From Notamacropus eugenii (Eukaryota; Chordata; Mammalia; Diprotodontia; Macropodidae): a stretch of DNA of 64,000 nucleotides. Numbering within the stretch: the first letter of the stretch is position 1; every line of letters begins with the position of its first letter. The notes under the pieces are model-generated. The model was not told the DNA's origin. It was given only the letters and a program-made list of their open reading frames with translations, and did no database searches. A program made the position numbers and the translations under genes. This document shows positions 46,398 through 58,159 of the stretch, one piece after another. Location: NCBI RefSeq assembly GCF_028372415.1, contig NC_092872.1, forward strand, positions 86,361,613 to 86,425,612. Reading direction: 5' to 3'.

Positions 46398-49300
46398 TTG
46401 GGGAAGAGCCAATATGGTGTAGAGAAACCAGAAAGTAGCCTGGATCCTCTCTAGTTTCCTTCAGAAACAACCTAAAATCAAGACTCTAAATAGACTCTGG
46501 AGCAACAGAACCCACAACAAGACAAAATGAAACAATTTTCCAGCTTAAGATAATTTACAAGGACTTCAGGAAATGTCTGTCTCAATTGAGTAAAAAAGGA
46601 ACACAGCCCAGCGCAGACAATGTCTGGGAAAGCCAATGGGAGGCTCTTCGGTACAGCACTGATCAGCAATGGAGGATCTGCTTCAGCAGGCCATCTGGAA
46701 GGACTTCAGCCTCAGTGTAGAAGGCAAATTGTGAGTTCCAGAACCTCAGCATGACAGATGCAATTAGACTGAGCCACCACAGTGCAGTGGGCAAGCTATA
46801 AGCACCTGAGGCCCTAGTATGGAAAGCCAGTGACCAGGACCCTAGCTTCCAGCATAAAAAGCTTAGGACAGTGTGCCCTGTGCTCTAACAGCAGAGTTCA
46901 ACTTTAAAAGTCACAAAGTAGGAGGAGAAATGAGTAAAAAAAAGAAAAGAGCCCTGATCAGAGGAAGCTTATTATAGCAACAGGGAAGCTCAAAGCACAA
47001 ACTCAGAAGAAGACAACAATGACAAAATGCCCACATGTGGAGCTTCTAAAGGGAATATGAATTGGTCTAAAGCTCAAAAAAAGTTTAAACGTCAAATAAG
47101 CAAGGTAGAAGAAAAATGGGAAAAGAAATGAGAGTTATGCAAGAAAATTATGAAAAAAAAGTCAACAGCTTGGAAAAGGAAGCTCAAAAACTGCCTGAAG
47201 AAAACAACTCCTTAAAAATAGACTTGGCCAAATAGCAATCCAGATCTTAGATAAAGCAAAAATAAATCTATTTATAAGAAATAAGGAAGGAAACTACATA
47301 TTGGTAAAAGGTACCATAAACAATGAAGTAAAATCAATACTAAACATATAAACACCAAGTGGTAGAGTATCCAGATTCTTAGAGGAGAAGTTAGGTTAGT
47401 TACAGGAAGAAATAGACAGCAAAACTATACTAGTGGGTTAGCTCAATCTCCCTCTTTCAGAACTAGATAAATCTAACCACAAAAATAAACAAGAAAAAAG
47501 TTAAGGAGGTGAATAGAATTTTAGAAAAGTTAGATATTATAGACCTCTGAAGAAAATTGAATGGGGATAGAAAGGAATATATCTATTTTTTCTCAGCAGT
47601 ACATGGCACCTACACAAAAATTGAGCATGTATTAGGATTAGGGCATAAAAACCTCATGATCCAATGCAGAAAGGCAGAAATATTAAATGCATCATTTTCA
47701 GATCATGATGCAATAAAATTTATGAGTAATTAAAGACTATGGAAAGATAGATAAAAACTAATTGGAAACTAAATTATTTAATCCTACAGAATGAGCGTGT
47801 CAAACAACAAATTACAGAAACAAACAATAATTTCACCTGAGAGAATGACAATAATGAGACGACAAATCAAAATTTATGGGATGCAGCCAAAGCAGTTCTT
47901 AGGGGAAATTTTATATCTCTAAATGCTTACTTGAATAAAACAGAGAAAGAGGAGACCAATGAAACTAGCACACAACTAAAAAAAAAAAACAAGTTAAAAA
48001 TCATCAATTAAATATCAAATTGGAAATTCTGCAAATCAAAGGAGAGATTAATAAAATTGAAAGTAAGGAATGTACTGAACTAATAAATAAAACTAAGAGC
48101 TGATTTTATGGGGGAAAACAATAAACAGACAAACCTTCAGTTAATTTCATTTTAAAAAAATAAAGAAAAAAACCAAATTACAGTATCAAAAATGAAAAGG
48201 GTGAATTCACCACCAATGAAGAGGAAATTAAAGCAATAATTAGGAGCTATTTTATCCAATGGTATGTGAATAAATCTGACAATCTAAATGAAATGGATGA
48301 GTATTTACCAAAATTATAAATTGTCTGAATTAACATAAGAGGAAACAAAATACTTAAATAACCTCAATTTTAGAAAAAGAAATTGAACAAACCATCAGTG
48401 TGCTCCCTAAGAAAAATATACAAATGGATTTAGAGGTGAATTATAAGACATTTAAAGAACAATTAATTCCAATACTATATAAACTATTTGGAAAAACAGG
48501 CAAAGAAAGAGTCCTACCAAATTATTTTTAATAAACAAATATGGTGGTGATACCTAAACCAGTAAGAGTCAAAACTGAGAAAGAAAATTATAGAGCAATT
48601 TCCCCAATGAATATTGATGCAAAAAATTTAAATAAAATATTAACAGAGACTACAGCAATTTATCACCAGTATAATACACTATAACCAGGTAGAATTTATA
48701 CCAGGAATGCAGGGCTAGTTTAATACTAGGAAAACTATCAGCATAATTGACCATATCAATAATAAAACTCACAGAAGTCATATTATTATCTCAATAGATG
48801 TATGAAAAGCTTTTGACAAAATGCAACACCCAGTCCTATTAAAAACACTAGAGAGCATAGGAATAAAATGAGTTTTCCTTAAAATTATAAGCAGTACCTG
48901 TCTAAAATCATTAGTAAGCATTATAAGGGATAAGCTAGAAGCCTTCCCAATAAGATGAGGGGTGAAATAAGGATGCATTATCACTGCTATTATTTAGTAT
49001 TGTACTAGAAATGTTAGCTTTGGCAGTGAGAGGAAAAAGAAATTGAAGGAATTAAACTAGTCAGTGAGAAAACAAAGCTGTCACTCTGCAGATGATTTAA
49101 TGGTATACTTAGAGAATCCTAGAGAATCAGCTAAAAAACTACTTGAAACAATGAAGAACTTTAGCAAAATTGCAGAATGTAAAGTAAACCCACATAAATC
49201 ATCACATTTCTACATATTACCAGCAAAGCCCAGAAGCAAGAGTTAGAAAGAGAATATAAAATATTTGGGAGTCTACCTACCAAGACAAAACCAGGAACTA

Positions 49301-51136
49301 TATGAACATAATTATAAAACATTTTTTACACAAAGAAAAATCAAATCTAAACAACTGAAAAATATTAATTTCTCATGGGTAAGCCAAGCTAATATAATAA
49401 AAATGACAATTCTACTAAATTAATTTACATATCCCAGTATCATACTAATCAAACTAGCAAACAATTTTATAGAGCTGGAAGAAATAATGACAAAATTCAT
49501 TTGGAAGAACAAAGGTCAAGAATATCAAGGGAAAAAATGCAAAGGAAGGCTGCCTAGCCACACCAGATCTAAAACTATATTATAAAATGATAATTATGAA
49601 AATAATTTGGTACTGGCTAAGAAACAAGAGTGGTAGATCAGTGAAATAACTAGGTACACATGATACAGTAGTAAATGAGCATAATAATGCAGCCTGATAA
49701 ACCCAAAGGCTGCAGCTCTTGGGATAAAAGCTCACTATTTGACAAAACTACTGGAAAAACTGGAAAACAGTATTGCAGAAACTAGGCATGGACCAACATC
49801 TCATACTTGATACCAAGATAAGGATGAAATGGATATATGATTCAGAAATAAAGGATGATGCTAAAAGCAAATCAGGAGGGCAAGGAATAGTTTACCTGTC
49901 AGATTTATGGAGAAAGGAAGAATTTATGACTAAACAAGAGATAGAGAATATTGTGAAATGAAAAATGGATAATTTTGATCACATTAAATTTAAAAAGTTT
50001 TGCACAAATAAAACCAATGCAGCCAAGGTCAGAAGGAAAGCAGGAAGATGGGAAACAGTTTTTACATCCAGTATTTCTGATAAAGTCCTCATCTCTAAAA
50101 ATATAGAGAGAACTGATTCAAATTTATAAGAATCTAAATCATTCCCCAATTGATAAATGGTCAAAGTATATGAACAGCTAATGACAGCCATATGAAAAAA
50201 TGCTCCAAATCACTACTGATTGAAGAAATGCAAATTAAAACAACTCTGAGATACCACTTCACACCTAGCTGACGGGCTAATATGACAAAACAGGAAAATG
50301 ATAGATATGGAGAAGATTTGGGAAAATTGGAACCCTGATTCATTGCTGTTGGAGTTGTAAACTGATCCAGCTATTCTGGAGAGTAATTTGGAATTATGCC
50401 CAAAGATCAACCAAACTGTGTTTACTTTTTGATACAGCAATACTACTTCTAGGATTGTATCTCAAAGAGATCATAAAAAATGGGAAAAGGACCCACATGT
50501 ACAAAAATATTTATAGCAGCTGTTTTTCTGGTGGCAGAGAACTGGAAATTGAAAGGCTGTCCATCAATTGTGGAATGGCTGAATGAACAAGTTGTAGTAC
50601 ATGAATATAATGGAATATTATTCTTCTATAAGAAATGAGCAGGCAGATTTCAGAAAAACCTGGAAAGACTCACATGAATTGATGCTGAGTAAAGCGAGCA
50701 GAACCGGGAGAACATTGTACACAAGTAACAACAACATTGTGTGAGGATCAACTTTGATAGACTTAGCTCTTCTCAGCAATGCAATGATTCAAAACAATCC
50801 CAAAACACTCACGATGGAAAAATGCTTAACCACATCCAGAAAAAGAAATATGGAGTCTGAATGAGGATTGAACCATACTATTTTCACTTTGTTTTTTTTT
50901 CTTTATTGTATTTTTTCTTTTTTGTTCTGATTCTTCTTTCACATCATGACTAATGTGGAAATATGTTTACCTTAATTGTACATGTATAGCCAGTATCAGA
51001 TTGCTTGCTGTATTGGGGGGAGAGGGGAGGGAAGAGAAGGAGGGAGAAAAATTTGGAATTCAAAATCTTACAAAAATGAATGTTGAAAATTGTCTTTACT
51101 GGGCATTAAAAACATACTATAAAGTTTTTAAAAAAT
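46398..51136 (+). mobile_element. Younger L1 LINE, near complete but internally deleted
   Basis: 4.7 kb. The 5' UTR starts 'ttggggaagagccaatatggtgtagag'. ORF1 begins at ATG 46931 (MSKKKKRALIRGS, then stops); the same region later encodes a coiled-coil-like stretch near 47140-47230. ORF1 is cut at about 47270 and the sequence jumps to the ORF2 endonuclease: 'tactagtgggttagctcaatctccctctttcagaactagataaatc' is a mutated GDFNLPLSELDKS motif, followed by an SDHDA-like 'ttttcagatcatgatgcaat'. The RT palm keeps ADDLMVYLENP at 49088-49120. The C-terminus runs to about 50700. The 3' UTR is G-rich ('ggggggagaggggaggg' near 51015). The target duplication is GATGATGCT (46389-46397) against GACGATGCT (51137-51145). 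Many stops make it inactive. Confidence 0.92.
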
Positions 51137-52526
51137 GACGATGCTGTTAAAACACTGCACTCAATAGGCCAGCAAATTTGAAAAACTCAACAGTGGCCAC
51201 TGGGTTGGAAAAATCAATTTCTGTCCCAATCCCAAGAAGGGCAATGACAAAGATCATTAAAATTACTAAACAGTTCCTCTCACTTCAAATGCCAGTAAGG
51301 TCATGCTTAAGATTCTGCAAGCTAGGCTTTAGCAATATATGAATCAAGAGCTACCAGAAGAGCAAGCTGATTTTTGAAGAGGCAGAGGAACTAGAAACCA
51401 ATTTGATTATGGGGAATGCAAGGGAGTTCCAGAAAAACACATCTACTTATTTTTCATTGACTATACTAGAGCCTCTGATTGTGTGGATTACTACAAAATG
51501 TGGCAAGTCCTCAAAAATATGGGAGTACCAGATCATTTTCCTTGTCTCCTGATGAACCTGTATGTCAGCCAAGAAGCCACAGTTAGAAACTAACACTCAA
51601 AATCTAACTAGTTTAAGATTGGACAGGGAGTATGACAAGGTTGTATATTGTCACTTTATTTATTTAACTTATATGCAGAATACATCATCCAAAATGCCAC
51701 ACTGGATGAATCAAAAGCTAGAATTGAGATTATCGATAATCTCAGATATGCAGACAATACCACTCTGACTGCAGAAAGTGAAGAAAAATTAAGAAGCCTC
51801 TTCAAGAGGTTGAAAGAAGAGAGGGTAAAAGCTGGCTTGAAACTTAACATCAAAACAACAATAATAAACAAAAACTAAGATCTTGGCAACTGGTTCCATC
51901 ACTTCCTTGCAAAGTGAGGGAGAAGAAATGGATGTAGCGTCAGATCTTATATCATTGGGTTCAAAGGTCATTGCAGATGGTGACTGCAAACATGAAAATT
52001 AAAAATACTTGCTCCTTGGAAGGAAAGCTATAGCAAATCTGTACAGAATATTAAAAAGTAGATTGCTAACAAAGGTCCATATAGCAAAGTTATGGTTGTT
52101 TCAGTAGCAATGTATGGCTGTAAGAGCTGGATTATAAGGAAAGTTGAGCACTCCGGAATTGAGACTTCCATATTGTGGTGATGGAGAATACTTTTGAGAG
52201 TTCCTTGGACAAGAAAGAGACCAAATCAGTCAATATTTAAAGAAATTAATTTAGACTATTCATTTAAAGGAAAAATACTGAAGCTGAAGCTTAAGCACCT
52301 TGGATGCATAACAATAAAAAGCACAAATTGAAAAGATTCTGATATTGAGAAAGATTGAAAAGGTAAGGGGAATGGCATAGGATGAGACTGTAAATAGCAT
52401 CATGGAAGCAATGATCACGGATTTGGACAGATTTTGGGAGACAGTGGAGGATAGAAAAGACTGGTCACATGCTACATATGGTCCTTGGGGTTAAGAAGAC
52501 CCAAACATAACTGAGCAACAATGAGA

Positions 52527-53878
52527 AAAATCCTCCAGGACTACATGGATTTACAAGGAAATTCTATCAAACATTTAAAGAACAATTAATTCTAGTACTA
52601 CATAAAATAATTATAGACCATATAAAATACTTTGGAGTCTCCCTGCCAAGATACACACCAAAAGTATATGAATACAATTACAAAATACTCTTCACACAAA
52701 TAGACAGATTATTAATATTAAAAATTGACAAATATTAACTGCTCATAGATAGACCATGCCTTGATAACTGATAATACTACCTAAATTAATTTGCACATTC
52801 AGTGTCATACCAAACTATGAAAAAAAAACAACTTTACAGAGCCAGAAAAAAATAACAAAATTCATCTGAGGAATAAGGTAAAAAATAACAATGGAAATTA
52901 TGAAAAAGTAGAAAGGAATGGGTACCAGTACCAGATGGCTATAATCATCCAACCAATTTGTTAACAGATAACAAACAGAGAGGTTGGTCAGTGGAAGAGA
53001 ATAAATTCATAATCAAAAGAATAAATAAACACAGTAGCCTAGTGTTTGGTAAACCCAAAGATTGCAGTTACTGGGGCAAGAATTCACTATTTGGCAAAGA
53101 TTGCTGGAAAAAAATGGAAAGTAGTCTGGCAGAAACTAGGCACAGACAAACATTTCACACCCTATATCAAGACAAACTCAGAATGAGTACATGATCTGGA
53201 TATAAAGAGTGATACAATATTGTCAGCTCTAAGACAGCAGAAAAGTTCATGTACAATCAAAAGACAGAGAGGTTCACAGGAGCTAAAATGGATAATTTTG
53301 ATTCCATACAAAAACAAAAAGGGTTTTTTTTCACAAATAAAAACAATGCAGCTAAAATTAGAAGAAAAGCAGAAACCTAGGGAAATAAGATTTGCAGCAA
53401 GTTTCTCTGATAAAGGTCTCATTTTTAAACTATATATAGAACTGAGGCAAAGTTAGAAAGGATGAGTCATAACCCCCCCAACTGAGAAATGTTCAAACTG
53501 ATAGTTTTCAGAGAAGAAATCAAAGCCATCAGTCATATTTTTCAAATAGTCTAAATCACTAATAATTAGAGAAATGAAAATTAGAACAACTTTGAGGTGC
53601 CACCTCACCCTCATCAGATTGACTAAAGAAGCAATGATAAAGAAGGAAAATGATAAATAACATATGTTGGAGAGAGCGTAGAAAAATGGGTAGACTAATG
53701 GACTATTGGTGGAGCTGTGAACTAATCCATTCTGGAAAGCAATTCAAAATTACATCCAAATTGCTTTTAAACTGTCTATACCCTCTGACCAGCAATATAA
53801 CTAACTACTAGGTCTGTACTGCAAAGAGATCAAAGAAAAAGGAAAAGGATCCATCTGTACAAAAATATTTATAGCAGG

Positions 53879-53913
<35 letters not shown>

Positions 53914-53975
53914 GGGAGGGGGAGGTGTGGTAGCAAAAAATTGGAAACTGAGGGGATGCCCATAAATTAGGAAAT
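52527..53975 (+). mobile_element. Older L1 LINE, right half (ORF2 C-terminal part)
   Basis: Continues the L1 of 44880-45598: 'aaatcctccaggactacatggatttacaaggaaattctatcaaacatttaaagaacaattaattc', then an internal deletion at about 52612 to 'aaaatactttggagtctccctgccaag'. Later segments are 'gcagttactggggcaagaattcactatttgg' and 'acaaaaatatttatagcagg'. It is cut off near 53975 ('ggaaatggctgaac'), so its own 3' end is missing. Confidence 0.82.
53880..53912. repeat. (GT)n microsatellite
   Basis: About 16 GT units within the older L1. Confidence 0.97.
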
Positions 53976-54480
53976 GGCTGAACACGCTGAGAATCTGTGA
54001 TCTCATCTTACATGGGTGATCTTTCTAATTACATAGACTGTAATTCACCCACTCTGTCTCATTCTGTGCTATTTTTATCCACGTTCTACCAAAATCCTCC
54101 ACAGAGTACTTATCCCAGTGTAGGAATCATGGAAGTCATGTTAACATCTTTCACACACAAGTTCTTTGGTCAGATTCTCTGTTATACTTTGTTCTTGATT
54201 TATGAACAACCCATTTCCTTTTCCAAACAAGGATGATGTCTTCTGTATGACTTGTACTCATTTTCATTTGTCACTTTCTGGCCTTCTTAGGAGCACCTGA
54301 CATTTTAATTCTTTGAAAAATGTAATGTTTCATAATCTGAAGTAAGAGCATCAACAGAAGGATTTTGGTGTTAAAAATGAAGGGTCCTTCTATGTAATTT
54401 TCCAAATCTCATTCAATCTACTCCATTCTAGATCCAGATTATTTTCATTATCTACCTTTAATGCTCACCAAGATCTATGG
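53976..54480. other. No gene or repeat recognised
   Basis: Nothing identifiable. The last 13 bases before 54481 are the left target duplication of the next SINE. Confidence 0.35.
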
Positions 54481-54745
54481 TTTTGTGGCTGTTCAGTCAT
54501 TTCAATCATGTCCAGCTCTTCCTGACCCCATCTGAGGTTTCCTTGGCAAAGATACTGAAGTGGTTTGTCATTTCTTTTTCCAGCTCAATTTATAGATAAG
54601 GAAACTGAGGCAAACAGGGCAAAAAGACTTTCCCAGGGTCACACAGCTAGTAAGTGTCTGAGGCCAGGTTTGAATTCAGGAAGATAAGTCTTCTTGTCTT
54701 CAAGGGCAGCACACTATCCACTGTGCCACCTAGCTGCCCCATGAT
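54481..54745 (-). mobile_element. Mar1-type SINE, full length, perfect TSD
   Basis: Complete antisense copy: 'ggctgttcagtcatttcaatcatgtccagctcttcctgaccccatctgaggtttccttggcaaagatactgaagtgg', 'ccagctcaatttatagataaggaaactgaggcaaacaggg', 'tcccagggtcacacagctagtaagtgtctgaggcc' and 'cactatccactgtgccacctagctgcccc'. CCAAGATCTATGG flanks it exactly at 54468-54480 and 54746-54758. Confidence 0.95.
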
Positions 54746-54758
54746 CCAAGATCTATGG

Positions 54759-55084
54759 ATTTATATATATACTGAGTATGTTACCTATTCAAAAGCATGC
54801 CATATTCTAAACAATAGGCTTTCTTTGTCCATTTGGTTTCCCAACCCACCACACCACAACCCCAAGATGTATTATACAGATCTTGTTGGAGTATTTGTTG
54901 CTGTCACTAAGAATGCCCTATATTATTCTGGGGCTTAATACAAACCTCACAAGATCATATGCAACACTGAAAAGACTTCATTATCTACAGAGTATATTCC
55001 TAATATTTAGACTCTGTGTAGGTCATCTGTTATAAATATGGTGACTTCCTTTGGTCAGTATAATTCTCCCCATTTTATGGGAGA
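54759..55084. other. No gene or repeat recognised
   Basis: Nothing identifiable. Confidence 0.35.
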
Positions 55085-55275
55085 ATGATGACATAGGGGA
55101 AAAGTTCTAGATTTGGAATCAGAGGATGCTGACTCAAATCCTGGCTTTGCCCCTATGTGACATTGGGCAAGTCACTTAACCTTTTAGGGCCTCAGTTCCT
55201 CATCTGTAAAATGAGTGAGTTAAACTCAGTGGCTTCTTAAGTTCCCTTTTAGTTTTAAATCTATGATTCCATAAT
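55085..55275 (+). mobile_element. MIR-type SINE, full length
   Basis: One of the best-kept MIR copies: 'aaaagttctagatttggaatcagaggatgctgactcaaatcctggctttgcccctatgtgacattgggcaagtcacttaaccttttagggcctcagttcctcatctgtaaaatgag', ending 'agttccc...tctatgattcc'. Confidence 0.9.
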
Positions 55276-56142
55276 CTTTTCTTGGCATAGATTATCCAAG
55301 GATCACTGAATAAGGTCATCTCTGTAGAATGATCTTAGCACATGCATGCACTAAGAAAAGTGAAAGAACTTTTAATACTATTTTGCTTTACCAAATCAAA
55401 TGCTTTTTATAATCAATAAGCAATAAATACAGAATAATACTGTGTTCTCAATACATTTAACAATACCTGGAACATAGAAACCACTTACTACATTTCCTAT
55501 CTACCAACAGCATATCTATCTATCTGTCTACCTACCTACCTATCTATCTATCCATCCATCCATCCATTTATCTACCTTTTAATCAATGATATGACTATGT
55601 AGAAAAAATAGTTAATAATTCCCTTCCCATATTTTGATCAAGAATAATATTTTCCAAATATTTTAAAGAGATAAGAAAGTACACAGTTAGGTTAATATGT
55701 CTTCTCAATCATTTTTGGTGATGATGACAATGACGATAATACTTATGCTTACTGTCCAATCATTTAGTATCTTTGATATTTCAAATACTAGTCTCTTGTT
55801 GCTGCTTCTATGACAAATTTCTTCTAAATGTACTTGGTCTCATTCCTCCTCATGACATGATTTCCTTAATCTAGCACATATTATATTCTAAATATGACAG
55901 TCCCACAGTCACAAATGATGAAAACTGATCATTATAGAAATACTTGCAGATGTTCTATCTCTCCAACTTATGGCCATGTTTCCAGTCTCATCTATAAATA
56001 TTTTTGGATCTAAGTTGGATTTCATGCCTCACCTTTCTTGAGTCAACCATTCTTGACTCTTATGGATGAGGTGTCTTGCAACCTCTATTTTGGCTCAGTA
56101 ACAGTCTACAAAAGAATGTGTGTCCTAAACTGGATCATAACA
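55276..56142. other. No gene recognised, tetranucleotide tract inside
   Basis: A TATC/TACC/CATC tract lies at 55513-55575. The rest is unclassified. Confidence 0.4.
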
Positions 56143-56227
56143 GCTAATATGTATATCATGCTTTAAAGTTTACAAAGTACTTTACAGTACTTAATTTTGC
56201 ATTTAATCCTCATAATAATGTGGGAGG

Positions 56228-56788
56228 CTGATTGGTCGATTGGTTGTTATCCTTCATTCTTGAAGAGGACCAAAATGACATCTCTATGATAAAGTCAAGT
56301 TTCAATATGTCCAACTGTGGTTAATCAGACCAAGACAAGCTTGGAATGCTGTACGACAGATCGGGTACAAGCAGTCCATGGGAACATTTGTGGTGGCTAC
56401 TCTAAATTTCCTTTGAGCTATTTCAATTCTGCTTTTTTCATACAGCACAGCTCCTTCTCTAATGTGGGCATACCATGCCTGTGCCAAGTGTCCTAATGTG
56501 ACACAATCAATTCCAAAGTTCTTGAGAGAGACCTTGAGAGTGTCCTTGTATTGCTTCTGACTACCATATGATCCCTTGCCCTGTGGAAGTTCTCCATAAA
56601 ATAGTCTTTTGAGCAAGCATACATTTTGCACTCTCTGAAGCATAATTTAAAATGCTTGACAGCTTAGTTCAAGTAAGGACCTCAGTACTTGGTACCTTAT
56701 CCTGCCAGGGGATCTTCAGAATCTTCCTAAGATAATTCAAATGGAAGCGGTTCAGTTTCCTTCCTGGCATGATGCTGGTACACTGTGT
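56228..56788 (-). mobile_element. LINE 3' end with reverse-transcriptase C-terminal tail
   Basis: The minus strand encodes (56302-56643, 113 codons) the cysteine/arginine-rich C-terminal tail found in several non-LTR reverse transcriptases: LLKRLFYGELPQGKGSYG, then YKDTLKVSLKNFGIDC, then YEKSRIEIAQRKF, close to the usual 'RRLLYGEL..GKR..G..KRYKDTLK..LK' pattern. Upstream on the minus strand (56640-56780) there are further RT-tail remnants. The family is unsettled (an RTE- or Rex-like clade is possible). The extreme 3' end 'gttatccttcattcttgaagaggaccaaaatgacatc' (plus-strand reading) resembles the tail of the second SINE family. It is inserted in the MIR at a 'tgtgggagg'/'tgtgtgagg' near-duplication. 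Confidence 0.8.
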
Positions 56789-56840
56789 GTGAGGTAGGTA
56801 TAAGAAGAATTCCCATTTTACCAATGAGGAAAATAAATTT

Positions 56841-56968
56841 TTTTAAAGCCAAAGAAAAACCAAGCTTATTAAATGTTTGCCATATTAACCATTTGTAATG
56901 CTTGCATTGACCAGCGGGCCAGATAGAATCTCAGCTAGACAGAATCTGTGCTGGATTAAATCTGAGCC
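56841..56968 (-). mobile_element. Retroposed 128-bp sequence of unknown source, 15-bp TSD
   Basis: Inserted in the MIR between GAGGAAAATAAATTT (56826-56840) and GAGGAAACGAAATTT (56969-56983), 13 of 15 identical. On the plus strand it begins T-rich ('ttttaaagcc'), so the inserted copy reads on the minus strand from 'ggctcagatttaatcc' to a short A-rich end. That is the anatomy of an LINE-mobilised RNA. I do not recognise the source. A small structured RNA or the 3' end of an mRNA are both possible. Confidence 0.65.
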
Positions 56969-57085
56969 GAGGAAACGAAATTTAACAGCGGTTCATTGAT
57001 GTGTCCAGACTCACATAGCTAGTAAGTATCTAAGATAGGATTTGAACTCAAGTTTTCCTGACTCTAAGTCCTACTTGTCCTCTTA

Positions 57086-58159
57086 GATGATATATCTAAG
57101 TGGCTTCTGCTTCTCTTCTTTTAAAAAGACTTTTTTAATCCTCATACTTCTAGGTAAGTATAAGGGGAGACTATACATACCCTGACTTCTTCCCATCAGG
57201 ATGCCTCACAAACAATGCTTTCCTACCTTGGGTGGGATTATCATCTCCTTAATGCAATCAGATCTGCTGTGTCCAGGCTTTAATCAAAACACTCTGTGCA
57301 CCCCTTATCGGCAGCAGCTATAAAGAAAAACATGTACAGAAGACTCAGTCCCAGCCCTTGATGCATGGCAGGGATACCAACAAATAGAAACTGAAAATTC
57401 CTCTTCCTTCTAGCAGCTGGAACAACACAGTCATTACTGCAAGTTGGCAGCCATAATATCTCTTCTAGTCTCTGTCACGCCACTTTGCACAGCTCCCCAA
57501 TGACCAGGATCCCTAGATAGGCAGCTGGAAGACGCAGATAATAAATGGCCATGGGAATGATTCCAAGCACCGCCTTTTGTTTTCTCATGACATTGTAAAG
57601 ATACTTGTCATTATAACGTGGCATTTAGATTACATGGGAAAGGCCAAAATGAAACACACGCTGCAGATGTACTTCATAAACAATGCGCCTTGGAAAACTG
57701 AAGGTTGTTTTCTAGAGTCCTCTGAAATTGTAGGATTGGATTTCAGGATAACTAGAGTCAATAAGAACAAGCAAAATTGAAGTCAGTCTGCCCTGGCTAC
57801 CTACTTCCCACATTTTGAAGGTTGTGGTACAGTGATATACAACTAAGCAGGACACTAGTTTTTATGGAGAAGCACTGTTTCAAAGCAAATCATTTTTTTA
57901 TTGGGGGAGGGGAGAGGATTAAGGATTTAGACCTGTGATTCCATTAATAGAGAGAACTTCCAATGAGGAAATTCCCTTTACTAATATAGATTGACACTAT
58001 ACCTTCTTGACAATTTATATTTTTGGAGAGTTGTCTAGGGCACTGAGCAATTAAATAACTTATCCAGGTCACAGAGGCAATACTTGAACCCAATCTTCCC
58101 TCTCCAAGACCAGCCTTCAATCTACTATGCCCATTGTCTTCTACAACCTTAACAGATGA
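57086..58159. other. No gene or repeat recognised
   Basis: Apparently unique, with slightly higher complexity than neighbours. No frame or motif of note. Confidence 0.4.

Larger units (their letters stand above)
45600..52526 (+). mobile_element. BovB/RTE LINE, interrupted by a MITE and an L1
   Basis: The BovB-like sequence lies in three blocks. Block 1 (45600-46236) covers the linker before the RT: 'agggattagatctggtatatagagtgcctgaagaactacag', 'aaaacatcccaaagaaaaagagg', 'tgaatgcagaattctagagaatagc' and 'agaggtggcaagaatatacag'. Block 2 (46345-46397) reads 'ggaggtgatggaattccagcc...aaatcctaaaagatgatgct'. Block 3 (51137-52526) resumes 'gatgctgttaaaacactgcactcaataggccagcaaatttg' and holds the RT palm. 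There one frame at 51648-51878 reads LFNLYAEYIIQNATLDESKA, then NLRYADNTTLTAESEEKLRS, so the catalytic YADD is now YADN. Later come 'tccttggaaggaaagctatagc' and 'gcaatgtatggctgtaagagctgg'. It ends near 'actgagcaacaatgag' without poly(A), as RTE elements do. The N-terminal endonuclease is missing and there are many stops, so it is dead. It sits inside the older L1. Confidence 0.9.
56143..57085 (-). mobile_element. MIR-type SINE split by two insertions
   Basis: Three antisense MIR pieces in order: 'tatcatgctttaaagtttacaaagtactttacagtacttaa...taatcctcataataatgtgggagg' (to 56227), 'tgaggtaggtataagaagaattcccattttaccaatgaggaaa' (56790-56840), and 'gtgtccagactcacatagctagtaagtatctaagataggatttgaactcaagttttcctgactctaagtcc' (about 57000-57085). 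The gaps are the LINE tail at 56228-56788 and the 128-bp insert at 56841-56968. Confidence 0.85.

Noticed and set aside
49064..49246. ADD-motif frame as a live L1
   Set aside because: The surrounding L1 has an internal deletion and many stops in both ORFs.
51648..51878. Reverse-transcriptase-like frame as a host gene
   Set aside because: It is a fragment of a dead BovB element with a changed catalytic motif and flanking stops.
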